Origin: Todiramphus chloris collaris
Taxonomy: Eukaryota > Chordata > Aves > Coraciiformes > Alcedinidae
Direction of reading: 5' to 3'
DNA length: 64,000 nucleotides
NCBI GenBank assembly: GCA_025345505.1
Contig: JANVCC010009942.1
Coordinates: forward strand, 1,629,151-1,693,150
Shown piece by piece: positions 34,702-46,660 of the stretch (the stretch's first letter is position 1; each line of letters begins with the position of its first letter). The notes beneath the pieces were generated by a model. That model saw nothing but the letters and a program-made list of their open reading frames with translations, did no database searches and was not told the origin of the DNA. The translations under genes and the position numbers were made by a program.

Positions 34702-35945
34702 CCTGCACAGGAGATCCAGTGTTTAATAAAATGGCAAGACAGGCATTTCCAGATCCCAATGAATGTGACCAACAAGAGAGCAGCTATTTCCCTGTCAAAC
34801 AGTGAAAAGGAAACACTGGCTTTCTTGGACGCTGTGGGTTTCTGGATGATGCATATCCCAGACTGCACTCTGTCTGTGAGCCTTCTATACCAAGTGACTT
34901 CTTTATCAGAAGAAGAAAAATTTAAAATGGGGCCCTGAGCAGTGACAAGCTTTTTAAAAAATTAAATGGAAGATTGCACATGCATTATCCCTCAGGCCAG
35001 TCCCAGCAGGGCAAGATGCGAAAAATGTGCTTTACACTGTAACTGGGAAGAATGGTCCTACCTGGAGCCTATAGCAGAGAGCACCTGGGGACACCTGAGC
35101 CTGATCTCTAGGGTTTTGGAGTTGGGGATACAAAGGATCCGAGGCCAACTATACAGAAAAAGAGATATTGGCAGCATATGGAGGAGTTTGAGCTGCCTCA
35201 GAAGTGGTTGGTACCAGAGCACAGCTCCTCCTGCCACCCAGACTGCTGGTGCTGAGCTAGATGTTCAAAGGGAGGGCTTTCCTTCACATACCATGCAACT
35301 GATGCCACGTGTAGTAAGTGGGTTGTAGTGATAGCATAACAGGCTTAAATAGGGAACACCAGCTGTCCAGGATTCTTGTGAGTGATCACAAACAGGCCAG
35401 AGGGCAAAGATTTCAGAATGTTACCAGAGGAGCAGGTGACACATGCCAAGGAGGCCCCACCATAACACACAAAAACAAACTACCAGATGATGAGAAGCGA
35501 TATGTCCTGTTCACTAATGGGTCCAGCTGCACCACAGGAAAACACTGATGATGGAAGGCTGTTGTGTGGATGAATTATCATGATGAATCACCAAAGCTGC
35601 TGAAGGACAAGGTGAATAGAGTCGGTTAGGAGAGATAAAAGCCATCCAAATGGCTTTAGATACTGCTAAGGAAGAAAAGTGGCCAACCCATGGATGAGTG
35701 AAAATACTCTGTGCAGGCATGGAAACAGAACAATTGTCAGTGAAGAGGTAAACACATCTGAGCTGCTGAATATAAGCTGCAAGATATTGCTGCTTGTGTA
35801 TAGAGAAAATGTCTGTGAAAGTGTGTTATTCACTCAAGAGTTGGGCCACAGAAGAACATCAGAACAATCAGTGGGTGTATCTGGTTGAAAAGATCGGAGT
35901 GGCGCAGGTGGATTTGGATTGTCAACACAAGGCTGAATTATGTCC
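34702..35945 (+). pseudogene. ERVL pol relic I: RT connection and RNase H
   Basis: Reading restarts with IKWQDRHFQIPMNVTNKRAA, EKETLAFLDAVGFWMMHIPD, then at 35.5 kb KRYVLFTNGSSCTTGKH, where the RNase H first catalytic site reads TNGS rather than TDGS. At 35.8 kb the integrase N-terminal approach (ATEEHQNNQWVYLVEKIGVA) appears. Frames change several times. It is interrupted at 35945 by a minus-strand CR1. Confidence 0.75.
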
Positions 35946-36848
35946 TAGAATCATAGAACACCAGGTTGGAAGGGAGCTCAAGGATCATCAAGTCCAACAG
36001 TTTAAGGTTAAAAAAAAAAAAATAAACCAAGTTCAAATTAGATACTCCAACATCCTGTCAAGCTGAGTCTTAAAACTGTCTAATGTAGGAGAATCTGCCA
36101 CTTCCCTTGGGAGACTTTTCCAATGTCTAATTGTTCTCATGGTGAAAAATTTTCTTTTGGAGTCCAATTGGAATCTCCCCAGCAATAACTTATATCCATT
36201 ACCCCTTGTCTTTTCCATGTGACTCCTTGTAAAAAGGGAGTATCCATCTTCTTGGTAGCCACCTTTTATGCACTGATACATGGTAATAAGGTCTCCCCTA
36301 AGCCTTCTCTTCTCAATGCTGAACAAACCCAGTTTTCTCAGCCTTTCTTCATATGGCAGGTCTTCCAGTCCTCTGATCATCCTTGTGGCCATTGGGTCCC
36401 AAGACCCTTTGCAGCCTGTCCGCAACTTTTTGTATAGGGGGGACCAAAACTGAATGCAGTACTCAAGGTGTGGTCTGACTAGCTCTGAGTAGAGTGGGAT
36501 AATGACTATTTTATCTCTGCTGGTAATTAACTTGTTAATGCAACCCAGCATCCTGCTGGCTGTCTTTGCTACTGCAGCACTCTGTTCACTCATGTTGAGC
36601 TTGTTGTCCATGAAGACTGCCAGGTCCCTTTCCACAGGGCTGCTCTCCAGCCAGGTGGATCCCAGTCTGAACTGCATTCCTGGGTTATGTGTTCCCAGCT
36701 GCAAGACCTTACACTTGTCTCTGCTGAGCTTCATAAGGCTCCCACAAGCCCACTCCTTCAGCCTGTTGAGATCTTCCTGAAGGGTGTCTCTCCCTTCTGG
36801 AGTGTCAACTTCCCCACTCATTTTGGTATCATCTGCAAATTTCATCAG
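35946..36848 (-). mobile_element. CR1 LINE, outer copy, 3' part
   Basis: The 3' end (tagaatcatagaacaccaggttgg) is at left. The minus frame 36033-36893 reads MKFADDTKMSGEVDTPEGRD, DKCKVLQLGTHNPGMQF, LNMSEQSAAVAKTASRMLGC, EERLRKLGLFSIEKRRLRGD and KRKFFTMRTIRHWKSLPREV, i.e. RT from the catalytic FADD motif to the C-terminus, open for about 270 codons. Upstream CR1 sequence resumes at 37.74 kb after an insertion. Confidence 0.88.
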
Positions 36849-37078
36849 GCAGCACAAGAGGGTCTGCAGAAACATAAGGAAAAACTTTTTCACTGTGAGG
36901 GTGCCAGAGCACTGGAACAGGCTTCCCAGAAGGGTTGGAGAGTGTCCTTCTCTGGAGACATTTAAAAGCCGCCTTGATGTGTTACTATGTGACCTGTTTT
37001 AGGGGGTCCTGCTCTGTCAGGGGGGTTGGGCTAGATGATCTTTCGAGGTCCCTTCCAACCCTTAACATTCCGTAATCT
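36849..37078 (+). mobile_element. CR1 3' tail, opposite orientation
   Basis: Reads FFTVRVPEHWNRLPRRVGEC then the CR1 3' UTR (ggttgggctagatgatctttcgaggtcccttccaaccc). Only about 230 bp. It begins exactly where the outer minus-strand CR1 breaks, so the two lie 5' to 5'. Confidence 0.85.
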
Positions 37079-37734
37079 TGATCCTCACATCCAAATCACT
37101 TATGAATTGTAAAGAAAAACAGGCTCTTAAGATGATTAGCTAAGTTAGAAGTTAGAGAAGAATAGTACATTATAGAATAATGGAAGATTACTACAACACA
37201 GGTGCTGTAAAATAATATCTTAAGACCATGGGAATGCTTTTCATTGTCTCTCATATAGCCCTTACCATGTCTTGTTTAAAACTCAGTCCAGCTGAGTAAA
37301 TAATGGTTATAAATAGGTAATTTTCTGTTATATATAAGACATGATAATAGATCGGGTAAGCATTTTATTAAAGGGCAACTACTTTTAGGTAAGGTATAGA
37401 TCAAGATAAATTGAGATAAAGGAACAACTTGAGTCTTTCTCAGAATTCTAAAGCCAAATGTCTAAAGATAAGAGACTGTGATGACCTGTGACATCTGAAG
37501 AGGAACTGAAGCAAGATGGCGAAGATAATGGACTGGAAACTGAGAGTTTGGGGAAAAAGCACAAAGGACTTATAAGAAGAATATTTATTACTTAATATTG
37601 TGTTAAAAGTATATATATGTGTTGAATTTTACAAGTCCTTTGCCACTCACTGAGGTGATGGCCCAACTCCAAGTTGTTAAATAAAGCAAACCTAGAGTAA
37701 CCCACTGCATGTCAAAATCCTTTAGCATGAACAT
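37079..37734 (+). mobile_element. LTR-like segment within outer CR1
   Basis: AT-rich with aataaa near 37679 preceded by cccaactccaagttgtt, the general layout of an LTR R/U5. No termini or relatives were found in the window, so the call is tentative. Confidence 0.35.
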
Positions 37735-37892
37735 ATTAAACAGATTGAGTCCAATATTGATGCCTGGGGAGCCCTGCTTGTGACTGGTTTCGGTTTTAGA
37801 AATAACTATTTACTACCACCCTCTAGATATGGCCTATCAGCCAGCTGCCCACCAACCGCACAGACCACTTGTCTAGGTCATATTTATATATA
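37735..37892 (-). mobile_element. CR1 LINE, outer copy, 5' fragment
   Basis: The complement reads the CR1 segment before the FADD motif; on the plus strand the familiar ttgagtccaatattgatgcc and ctggggagcc...tgtgactggtttc text of CR1 is evident. It ends where ERVL integrase text begins. Confidence 0.65.
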
Positions 37893-37946
37893 GCTCAGTG
37901 GGCCCATGACACCTCAGATCATCAAAAGCAAGATGCAACCAGGGGG
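37893..37946 (+). pseudogene. ERVL pol relic I: integrase zinc-finger stub
   Basis: Reads AQWAHDTSDHQKQDATR, the beginning of the integrase HHCC region, equal in position to AQ(A/W)H... text at 49.40 kb in the other ERVL. The relic ends here. Confidence 0.65.
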
Positions 37947-38289
37947 AAAACACAGTGACAAAGGGTAAGGAAATGGCTTAAGTACTTAATGTCTTCTTTG
38001 TTTCACTTTTTAATAGTAAGACAAGTTGTTCTCAGAGTATTCAGCCCATTGAGCTGGTAGATAGAGACAGGGAGAAGAATGAAACCTCCATAATCCAAGT
38101 GGACCCTTCATCACCTGGCGGCTGGTGGTCCCTGTTCTGCAGCTGGAGGCTGCAGCTGTCTGGTTCTGTTTGATTTCATTCTCCATCTGCTTTACCTTCT
38201 TCTGGTCTCTTCAGCTTTAGCCATAGCAGCTCCTGTCCAAAGCTAGTAAGTGTCCACGTGCCCCGTTCTGCCCAAGCCACCAGGAGAAC
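37947..38289. other. Unannotated interval
   Basis: Nothing recognised. Confidence 0.3.
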
Positions 38290-38940
38290 AACGCTAAAGA
38301 CAGCTCATGCACACGTAAGCCAGATGCATCCTCAGGGAGCAACACACAGCTAAAGCCCTCAGCCAGGCTCTGAGAGAGGGAAAGAAACAGCAACCGTCAT
38401 TACTGCGGCTGGAGACACGCTGAAGCCCCTCCCACTCCAGGAGCTCCTGCAGACACCATTCTCTTCCCGCCCCAGCGCTGACAGCGTGGAGAATCACGTG
38501 TGTGCAAGGCCCAGCTTGCGGCTGCCAGGACAGGCCGTGGGGCAGCCTGGGGCTGCAGGAAAGGCCTCAGGGGAGGTGCTTCAGCAGCCACAGGGGGGAA
38601 GGGGAATGGGTCTCTGGGGGTGGGTGATCTGTCTGTCTGGGGAACAAGCACGGCAGGAGCTCCGCAATGAATCGCACGGAACTGTCGGGGAATGACACAG
38701 GACCTTATCTGTAAAACAGACTGCAGCTCGGGTTTTGCCCAATACCATGGCTGCTAGGAAGTGCTGTAAACTACAGCTCCCGGCATGGCCTGGGAGTCCA
38801 CATGGCTGCCCAGAAGCTCGATACCCCAGGACTACACCTACTGGCATGTCAAGTGGGCGCTCATTCGTTCTGTCTGGCTCTGAGGGGATATCGTCCCCTT
38901 GGGTGGGTCCCATCACGCTATAGGCCACAGAGTTGCCTTA
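38290..38940. promoter_or_regulatory. GC-rich segment with two ZNF143-type motifs
   Basis: The segment is markedly GC-richer than its surroundings and contains several CpGs. At 38770-38787 actacagctcccggcatg and at 38831-38848 actacacctactggcatg resemble the ZNF143/STAF consensus (ACTACAATTCCCAGCATGC). They are about 60 bp apart in the same orientation. No gene start was identified nearby, so a promoter role is only a possibility; a retroelement origin is equally possible. Confidence 0.35.
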
Positions 38941-38969
38941 CCGGAGCCACCCCAGTCCACATCCTAGAG

Positions 38970-39720
38970 CAAGGAGGAGAAAGAGAGAGAGAGACAGAGC
39001 AGCAAAAAAGAATGACCCGTGGCAGAGGAATGGTAGGAGGGAAATGAGAACAGGACCGAGGGATGGTGGGAACAAGGGAGAAGCTGGGCAGAGAGTGGAG
39101 AAAGGAAACACCCTTGGAGAGGAGCAGGCATGGGGATTGAGAGAAGAGAGTGGAGGAAAAAAGGGTGGAGGTGACCAGGAATATGGTGACTAGCATCACA
39201 ACAGGAAGCAGAGGAGGGCAGGAGAAAGGACTGTTAGACCGACACAAGGCAGGGTGAGGGCTTGGGACAGAGGGACAGATAGATGGGAAAGTCACTGGGA
39301 GAGCAGAGTGCCAGAGAAATGGTGCAGGGAGCAGGACACATAAGAAAAGTATTAGAGGAAAAGGGAGATGGTGACAGGGAGCAGGACACAATGCAAGAGA
39401 AGGATGAGAAGCAATCCAGAGACCGAGAAACAAAGAGAGGGGTGCTAGTCAGGACAGGGAGGTGGAAAAGGACAGAACAGTAACAGCCTACAGGATGGGA
39501 GTGGAAAAGGAGCAAAAAGCACTGAGGAGCAGGCCAGAGGCACAGAGATAAGGCAGAGCTATCTTGAGCATGGGAAACAGGAGAAGCTGCAGGACATAAA
39601 ATAAACATCAGGAATCAGGATGCAGCAACAGACAAAAAGAGGACAGGGAGCAGGAGAGAGTAATATGGGGAAATAAAAAAATAGCAATGGTCTATAGAAC
39701 ACAGAGGGAAGAATCAGAAA
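38970..39720 (+). repeat. Long purine-rich tract
   Basis: About 750 bp dominated by A and G with recurring ggagcaggacacaa, gagaaggatgag and gggacagagg words, consistent with an old degenerate tandem repeat. Minus-strand open frames rich in S, L, P and F (38918-39433) are artefacts. Confidence 0.75.
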
Positions 39721-40010
39721 ATACAGAGAGGAGATGGACAGAGAGGAGAAATACCAAAAATATCAATTATGGTTGTTTGACTCCATTTCTTGAGCACTCC
39801 CCAGAAACTGCACCACCAAGAGCCTCAAGAAATGTACTGCAAAAGGCCTGGCCCTAATCCTGTGCCCTAATATTGGTGATGATAATTGCATGCAGAGTGT
39901 TCAGAACTGAGGAAAAAAAGCCCAGCTAGGGGCTGGAGCTAGTGCTTGAGCACTCCCTGGGAAGTTCTTTTGCTGTTCTGATGGTTTATGTTTCATTTTC
40001 TGCCTTGTAA
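39721..40010. other. Unannotated interval
   Basis: Nothing recognised. Confidence 0.3.
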
Positions 40011-42830
40011 TTCACAGAGTCACAGAATGGTAGGTGTATGGAAGGGACCTCTAAAGATCATCTAGTCAAACCCCACTGCCAGAGCAGCATTGCCTAGAGT
40101 AGATCACACAAGAACAGTCAGGCAGCTTTTGAAAGTCTCTAGAGACAAAGATTACACAACCTCACTGGGCAGCCTGTTCCAGTGCTCTGTTACCCTCACA
40201 GTGAAGGCATGTTTCCTCATGTTGAGGTTGAACCTCCCAGTTTCCCGTATATGGCCATTGCCCCTAGTCCTGTCACTGGACACCACTGAGATAAGCCTGG
40301 CCCCATCTTCCTGACACCCACCCTTTAGATATTTATAAACATTGGTAAATTCCCTCTCAGACTCCTCCAAGCTAAGCAGACCCAGTTCCCTCAGCCTTTC
40401 CTTATATGGTAGGTGCTCCAGGCCCTAAATCCTCTTAGTGGCCTTGTGCTGGACCCTCTCCTGTAGTTCCTTGTCCTTCTTGAACCAGGGAGCCCACAAC
40501 TGGACATGGTACTCACCATCACGGAGTAGAGGGGGAGGATAATGTCCCTTGACCTGCTGGCCACAGTCTTCCTACTGAATCCCAGGATGCCCTTGGCTTT
40601 CTTGGCTGTGAGGGCACACTGTTGGCACATCATCATCCTGTTGTCCACTGAGACTCGCAGGTCCTTTCCCCCAGAGCTGCCCTCCAACATATCAGCTACC
40701 AACCTGTACTGATACATAGGGTTGTTCTTCCCCAGATGCAGTACTTCACACTTGCTGTTACTGAACTTCATTAGATTTCTCCCCACCCATCTCTAGCCTG
40801 TCTAGGTCATGCTGGACGGCAGCAGAGCCTTCTGGTGTGTCAGGCACTCATCCCAGTTTTGTTTCATCAGCAAACTTGCTGAGGTCATTGATGAATATAT
40901 TGAATATATATATATTCATCAATGAACCCAGCATTGACCCCTGTGGGGTGCCACAGGCCTCCAACTAGACTCAGCCCACAACCCTCTTGAGTTTTTTCCT
41001 TCAATGAGTTCTCAATCCATCTCACCGCTCAATGATCCAGTCTGCACTTTCCAAGCTTGGCTGTGAGGATGGAATGCGAGATGGTGTCAAAAGCTTTGAT
41101 GAAGTCGAGGTAAACCACATGCACTACATTCCCCTCATCTATCCATCTAGTGATGCCATCATAAAAAGCTACCAGATTGGTCAAGCATGAGTTCCCCTTG
41201 TTGAATTCATGCTGCCTACTTGTGATAAGCCTCATTTCCTCAACATGTTTTGAGGTGGCACCAAGAAAAAGCCATTCCAGCGCCTTTCCCGGGATGGAGG
41301 TGAGGCTGACTTGAATATAGTTACCCAGGTCCTTCTTCTTGCCTTTCTTGAATACTGGAGTGACATCTGCTTTCCTCCAGTCCTCGGGCACCTCTCCTGT
41401 TTTCCAGGACTTTTCAAAGATTATGGAGAGTGCCCTAGCAATGACTTCCACCATCTCCCTCAGCATTCATGGGTGCATCCCATCAGGGCCCATGGATTTA
41501 TGGATGTTCATTTTGCTTAACTGATGTTTTCAACTGAGTCGGATCATTCCTTTCTCCTGTCTTCCTGTGTGGTCTTCAAGGTCTGGGACTCCTGTAGTCT
41601 GGTCTTAGCAGTAAAGACCGAGGTAAATGTGGTGTTCAGTAGCTCCATCTTATCCATACCCTCAATCACCAAGGTACCCACTTCATTCAGCAGTGGAACC
41701 CCATTTTCTGTAGTCTTCTTTTTGTATCCAATGTACTTGAAAAATCCTTTCTTGTTGTCCTTGACCTCCCTTGCCAGCTTTAGTTCTAAGGAGGTCTTAG
41801 CTTGCCTTATAGCATTCCTGCATCTCTGACAACATCCTTGTATTCCTCCCAAGTGGTCAGCCATGTTCCATATACTTCCTTCTTCGCTTCAGTTTATTCA
41901 TTAACTCCCTCCTCATCCATGCAGGTCTCCCATCTCTCTTACTTGATTTCTTACTCTTTGGCATGCTTCTGGTATTGAGCTTGGAGGAAATGATGCTTGA
42001 ATATTAACTAGCTCTCTTGGGCCCACCTACCATCTAGAGCCCTGTGCCACAGGACACTCTAAGCAGGTCCTTGAAGAGGCCAAAGTTATCCCTTCTGAAG
42101 TCTAAGGTATGGATCCTGCTTGTGGCTCTGTGCCTACTGGATATGATCCTGACCTCCACCATCTCATGATCACTACATCCAAGGCTGCCCCCTACCTTCA
42201 CATCCTCGACAAGTCCCTTCTTGTTTATCAGTACAAGGTCCAGCACTACTCCTCTCCTTGTCGACTTCTCCACCACCTGCATCAAGAAGTTACTGTCAGT
42301 ACACTGGAGGAACCTCTTGGACTGTGCATGCCTGGCTGTGTAGTTTTTCCCGCAAATGTCAGGATAATTAAAGTCCCCCATGACAACTAGAGCCTGTGTT
42401 TGTGTGGCTACTTCCACCTACCTGTAGGTGTCATCGGCTTCCTCATCCTGATAATGTGGCCAGTAGTAAACATCCACAACAAGATCTCCCATATTAGTCT
42501 GCCCATTAATCTTTACCCATAAGTATTCAACTCGCTCTTCATCCACCCCCAGGGAGAACTCAATACATTCCCATTTTTCTCTCATGTAAAGAGCAACTCC
42601 ACTGCCTCATGTTGCTGACCTATCTTTCCTAAAAAAGACATAGCCATCCACAACAGTGTTCCAGTCATGTGAGCTGTCCCACCATGTCTTAGTAATAGCA
42701 ATGAGATAATGGTCCTGAGACCACACACACATTACTAGTTCTTCCTGCTTGTTCACCATACTGTATGTGTTAGCCTATAGGCATTTCATAACCATTTGTG
42801 GTCTACTATAGGTTGGCCAGCGTCACTTCT
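40011..42830 (-). mobile_element. CR1 LINE with near-complete ORF2 relic
   Basis: About 2.8 kb, 3' end at left (ttcacagagtcacagaatgg). From 5' to 3' on the minus strand: endonuclease text at 42.4-42.8 kb (FFRKDRSA, LYMREKWECIEFSLG), 42034-42417 with VVMGDFNYPDICGKNY and GGSLGCSDHEMVEVR (catalytic DFN and SDH of the APE-type endonuclease), linker, RT at 41029-41466 (DVTPVFKKGKKKDLGNYIQV, GNSCLTNLVAFYDGIT, VHVVYLDFIKAFDTI), then the C-terminal part at 40391-40786 and 40152-40370. Stops and frameshifts separate the blocks. Both nuclease motifs are preserved, but not in one frame. Confidence 0.9.
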
Positions 42831-43992
42831 GCTGTTGTACAACTCAATTCCAGTAAGTCGGTATGTACATTGGTAGGTAGGTATGGAGGAAATGAGGTCC
42901 TCAGAGAATGACTGCTGAGGGACTAATGGGCATCTCTGGAGTGTGGGAGGACTTATGGTCCATAAGTAATGACTGTTGGAGGGTTATGAGTGCTTCTGAA
43001 TTTATGCAGACTCCCACATTTATAGTTATTTGAGGAGAAGCCATGGGAAGACACCAGCCACATGGAAGGACAAGGGTTTCCCCAAAAGTGTATGGCTTTT
43101 TAGTTTTTCCTGTTGAGTAAGAAACCATCAAAGAGCCTGATATCATTAAGTTTAATGATGTTTTGTAAAGTCCTGGATTAAGTATGACATTACTTGAAAC
43201 ATTGCTGAAAAATGGTACAGGTTTGTCTGTGTGTTTTGTGTGCTTCATTTTTGAAGCTTGTGGTAGAAACTTCATACTGTCCTTAGCACATGTCTCAGGC
43301 ATGACCTGTGCTTAAGGTGAGATTGATCATCCATGATAGTGAATGCTAATCTGTATTTCAGATAATAGACTTCCTGGTCATTTTTTCCACAGTACAGTGA
43401 GAATGACCAAGGACAGAAGGGACTGGAGAAGAGAGTAACAGCACACATTAGCCAGGAAATGGGATTAGGTGAAAAGACACACATCCACAGAAGTCACGAC
43501 AATTTGTACCAGCAAGAGGAAGTAAAATGGCACACTGAAGCAGGAAGAAGATGGCGACAAAGCAGTGCTGTCTCATCTGTGAGAAGAATACATCTCTACT
43601 ACAATTCTACATCTACTACATCTGTGGCATGAAGAGCAGTCAACCTTCAAACTGAGGTTACATTGCAACAACTCACAGCAAGCACTTTCATTCACATCTA
43701 ATGTTTTTTTAAAATGAACAGGTTTTGTGAGGTTAGAAACATTTACAAATTCCACATAGGTTCTGGTATCCCAAACGAGAATACTGAAATCTAACCATCA
43801 GACATAGGAGAGGACAGTAACAGTAGTGACATAGTAATTTTTTTTGTTTCTTCCTTATTAAAGAATTTTAAAAGCCAAGTAAAGCCCCAGAGTAGGCCAA
43901 AAAGAAAAGATTCAACTCTCCTTTGCAGCACAGTCCGTCCTTCTCCCAACTTACAGTGCTATTGTCTATATTTTTAATTAAGGAGCATTAGT
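42831..43992. other. Single-copy-looking interval
   Basis: No repeat or exon recognised. Confidence 0.35.
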
Positions 43993-44125
43993 GAAAGAAA
44001 AAAAACAAAAAAAACCAAACCAAAACAAAACAAAATAAAAAACAAAAAAACCCCCCCCACCACCAACAAAAAAAAAAACCCAAACAAAAAAAAACCCACA
44101 AATCCACAAAAACCCAAAACCCAGC
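43993..44125. repeat. A/C-rich low-complexity tract
   Basis: Caaaa, ccaaa and c-run sequence. A smaller run lies at 44510-44565. Confidence 0.85.
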
Positions 44126-45719
44126 CAACACTAGAACTTCAATATTTATTATTCTGTTGTATCCTACCACTACAGCTTCACAAGAAAGGGTTATGTGATG
44201 TTTCATTAAAGAAGCCCAGCAGCAAGTAGGGAAAAATCCCTTTTTGCAGTCCACTATGTCATTGACTACAGAAAAACACTTCTCAGAAGTCAGATTAACA
44301 GAGGAGGAGGGGAGAAGAAGAAAAAGTTTAATAGGCTGCCTCTTTCCTAGAGAAATGGTATACCATACAATCAGAAGCAGCTGTTACTTGATTAGATGAG
44401 CATCTCACAGCAATCCAGTTCCCTGCTGACAATACTACCAGCTGGTTTGGCTGACACACCAGCCTCTGAAAAACTCTTGGAAGTCATTATTTTCATTCTA
44501 GATATATTTAAAAAACCCCAACCAAACAACAACAACAAAACCAAACAAAGACCAACAAAAAAGAGAGCCCAAGTTCAGGTAAGTTTTTGCTTACTGCTTG
44601 TAAGCTCTCTCCCAGACAGTAAAATCAGGGCAGCTGGGCCTGATGAGGTCATCTCAGTGCTTGCTCACCATCCTTTCTTAACTTGTGAGTCACTTCAAGT
44701 ATTTTTTTCTTGCATGTTTGTGAGCAGTGACTTTCAGTAGCCAGCTTGTGTTTTCCTAGTGATCTCAAGCTGAAGCATCTAAACGCACCAGAAGCTTGAT
44801 ACATGTGCCTCCAGGCTCATCGTTTATGGACACCAGCATGGCAAAAACTCAGCTCATTTCATGTCCTCAATGCTCCTGTTTGGGCTGGTTTTCAAAGCTG
44901 CTAGTCAGGAATACTGTGGGAAGTGACAACTGTTTTTAGATTCTCATTCATTCTCATTCCTTACAGTATAAATTAAAGCCTAGAAATAAAAAATATTTTC
45001 TTTAAACTTAGTCTTTGAGTGCTCTCATAACTCTAGTTAACCAAAAACTACCCAGCATTTGCCTGCAGATATTTATTCTGCAAAGAAGAAACTTGTACTT
45101 GATTTTTTCCACAAAGATTAACTAATGTTATAACTGTCACTGGTGAAAGCACTGCTGAATAAGCAACACAGTATCTGCAAATCTAAAAAATCTACAATCT
45201 AAAAAAATAGTTCTTCCTCAGGAACATAACGAGAAAGAAATCCTACCACTCTCTCATCTACCTAACACACTGCACAGTATTCAGTTTTGTATTCCTTTCC
45301 TCCATGTCTTCATCTCACAAACACTATACAGAAGGATCTCTTATTCAGCAGCCATAGACAGTAGAAACAGGTAGACTTACTGCTGAGTTTTTTTATGGTA
45401 TCAGCAGATTGTTAGGTGAGTGAAAAGTGGTTACAATCTAAACATGGAGCTGTCTCAGGCAATAAAATACACAGAAAAACAGATAGCAAGAGTGCTAGTA
45501 TGGTCATGGAGCATGGCGTGCAGCCTAGCACAGTTCACAGCACTCATTGCATACTCAGCATTATCAACAGTAATATCTTCTTAAACAAAAAAAGCACTTT
45601 AACCACCTGCTTGTGTGATATTTTCTCCTGTTACAATAACTCCCAAGTATCTTGAACATCTTTGGGAAATCAAAAGACTTCTATTGCTATTTCTTAGGAA
45701 TATTGTTTTGGCTTTTTCT
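44126..45719. other. Single-copy-looking AT-rich interval
   Basis: No gene or repeat recognised beyond the short A/C tract. Confidence 0.35.
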
Positions 45720-46660
45720 AAGGTTAACGAGCTATTAAGAAATATGATCGAGGCCCCATGGCAGTGTGGTTATGGGTGACAATGCATGTGGGAGAATATG
45801 GGCCAGTATCTAGAAAGCTTCTCACGTCTGATGATCTGGAACTTCACTTCCCAAACTAGTGCCAGGTCCTGATGAAGTGCTAGGATATTGATGCCCTGGT
45901 TGTTTCAAATAGCTGGAGGCTGGCCTATACCTACCAAACAATGCTGAATACTATTCAGCATTATCAAGGAGAAGAGAGGTGCTCAGGATCTGAAAACATA
46001 CAAACAGATTCTATGACTAAATGAGACGCAGCCCCCAGCTATATCAGTCAGGCCTATAATTGAAATAACGGGAGGGGAAGTCAACTTGTTTAGTAAGGGG
46101 TGGAGAAGTGTCTCCTAAGAGGGGGCAGGAGACTCAGAAGAGGCAGCCTCTTCTGCAGCAGAACAGTTATAAGAACAGGAGGAAGGGACTTAAATCATAA
46201 ATGAGACAGAAACTACCTGATACCTATCCCTAAGTGAGCTGAGAGATAAGCTAAAAGATTTCAGCTATCAACCAGGTGAGCAAATTCTCATCTAGTTACT
46301 CCAGTGCTGGGATATTGTAGCTAACAGTTAGGAATTAGAAGATAAGGAAGTCCAGCAGCTGGGATCCTTTTCCAGGGATATGACCATTCACGAGGGTACT
46401 GGAAAAGGGGCATAAGTCCTCAGTCTTTTGTGGTGACTCTTGTCAAGTATGAAGGGCAGATACCCCTTCAAGGAAGATACTGGAAATTCTCAAAGTAAAT
46501 GGACCACCATCCAGTATCTAAGGTAACTAGCCATAGTAGAGGTGATCTATAACAACCTAGATGATTACAGGATTCCAAAAAAATGGATGAAATCTGATGC
46601 ATGCAGTCCACACAGAAAGAATTTATAAGAAATGTACTGATTTCACGTGCCAACATCCTG
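45720..46660 (+). pseudogene. ERVL relic II: gag
   Basis: Broken plus-strand frames carry LSELRDKLKDFSYQPGEQ, a CWD block, ELEDKEVQQLGSFSRDM, MKGRYPFKEDTG and WTTIQYLR, in the order of the ERVL-type Gag capsid region. Many stops. The left boundary and any 5' LTR were not found. Confidence 0.65.

Noticed and set aside
38918..39433. 171-codon minus-strand frame
   Set aside because: Same reason, complement of the second purine-rich tract.
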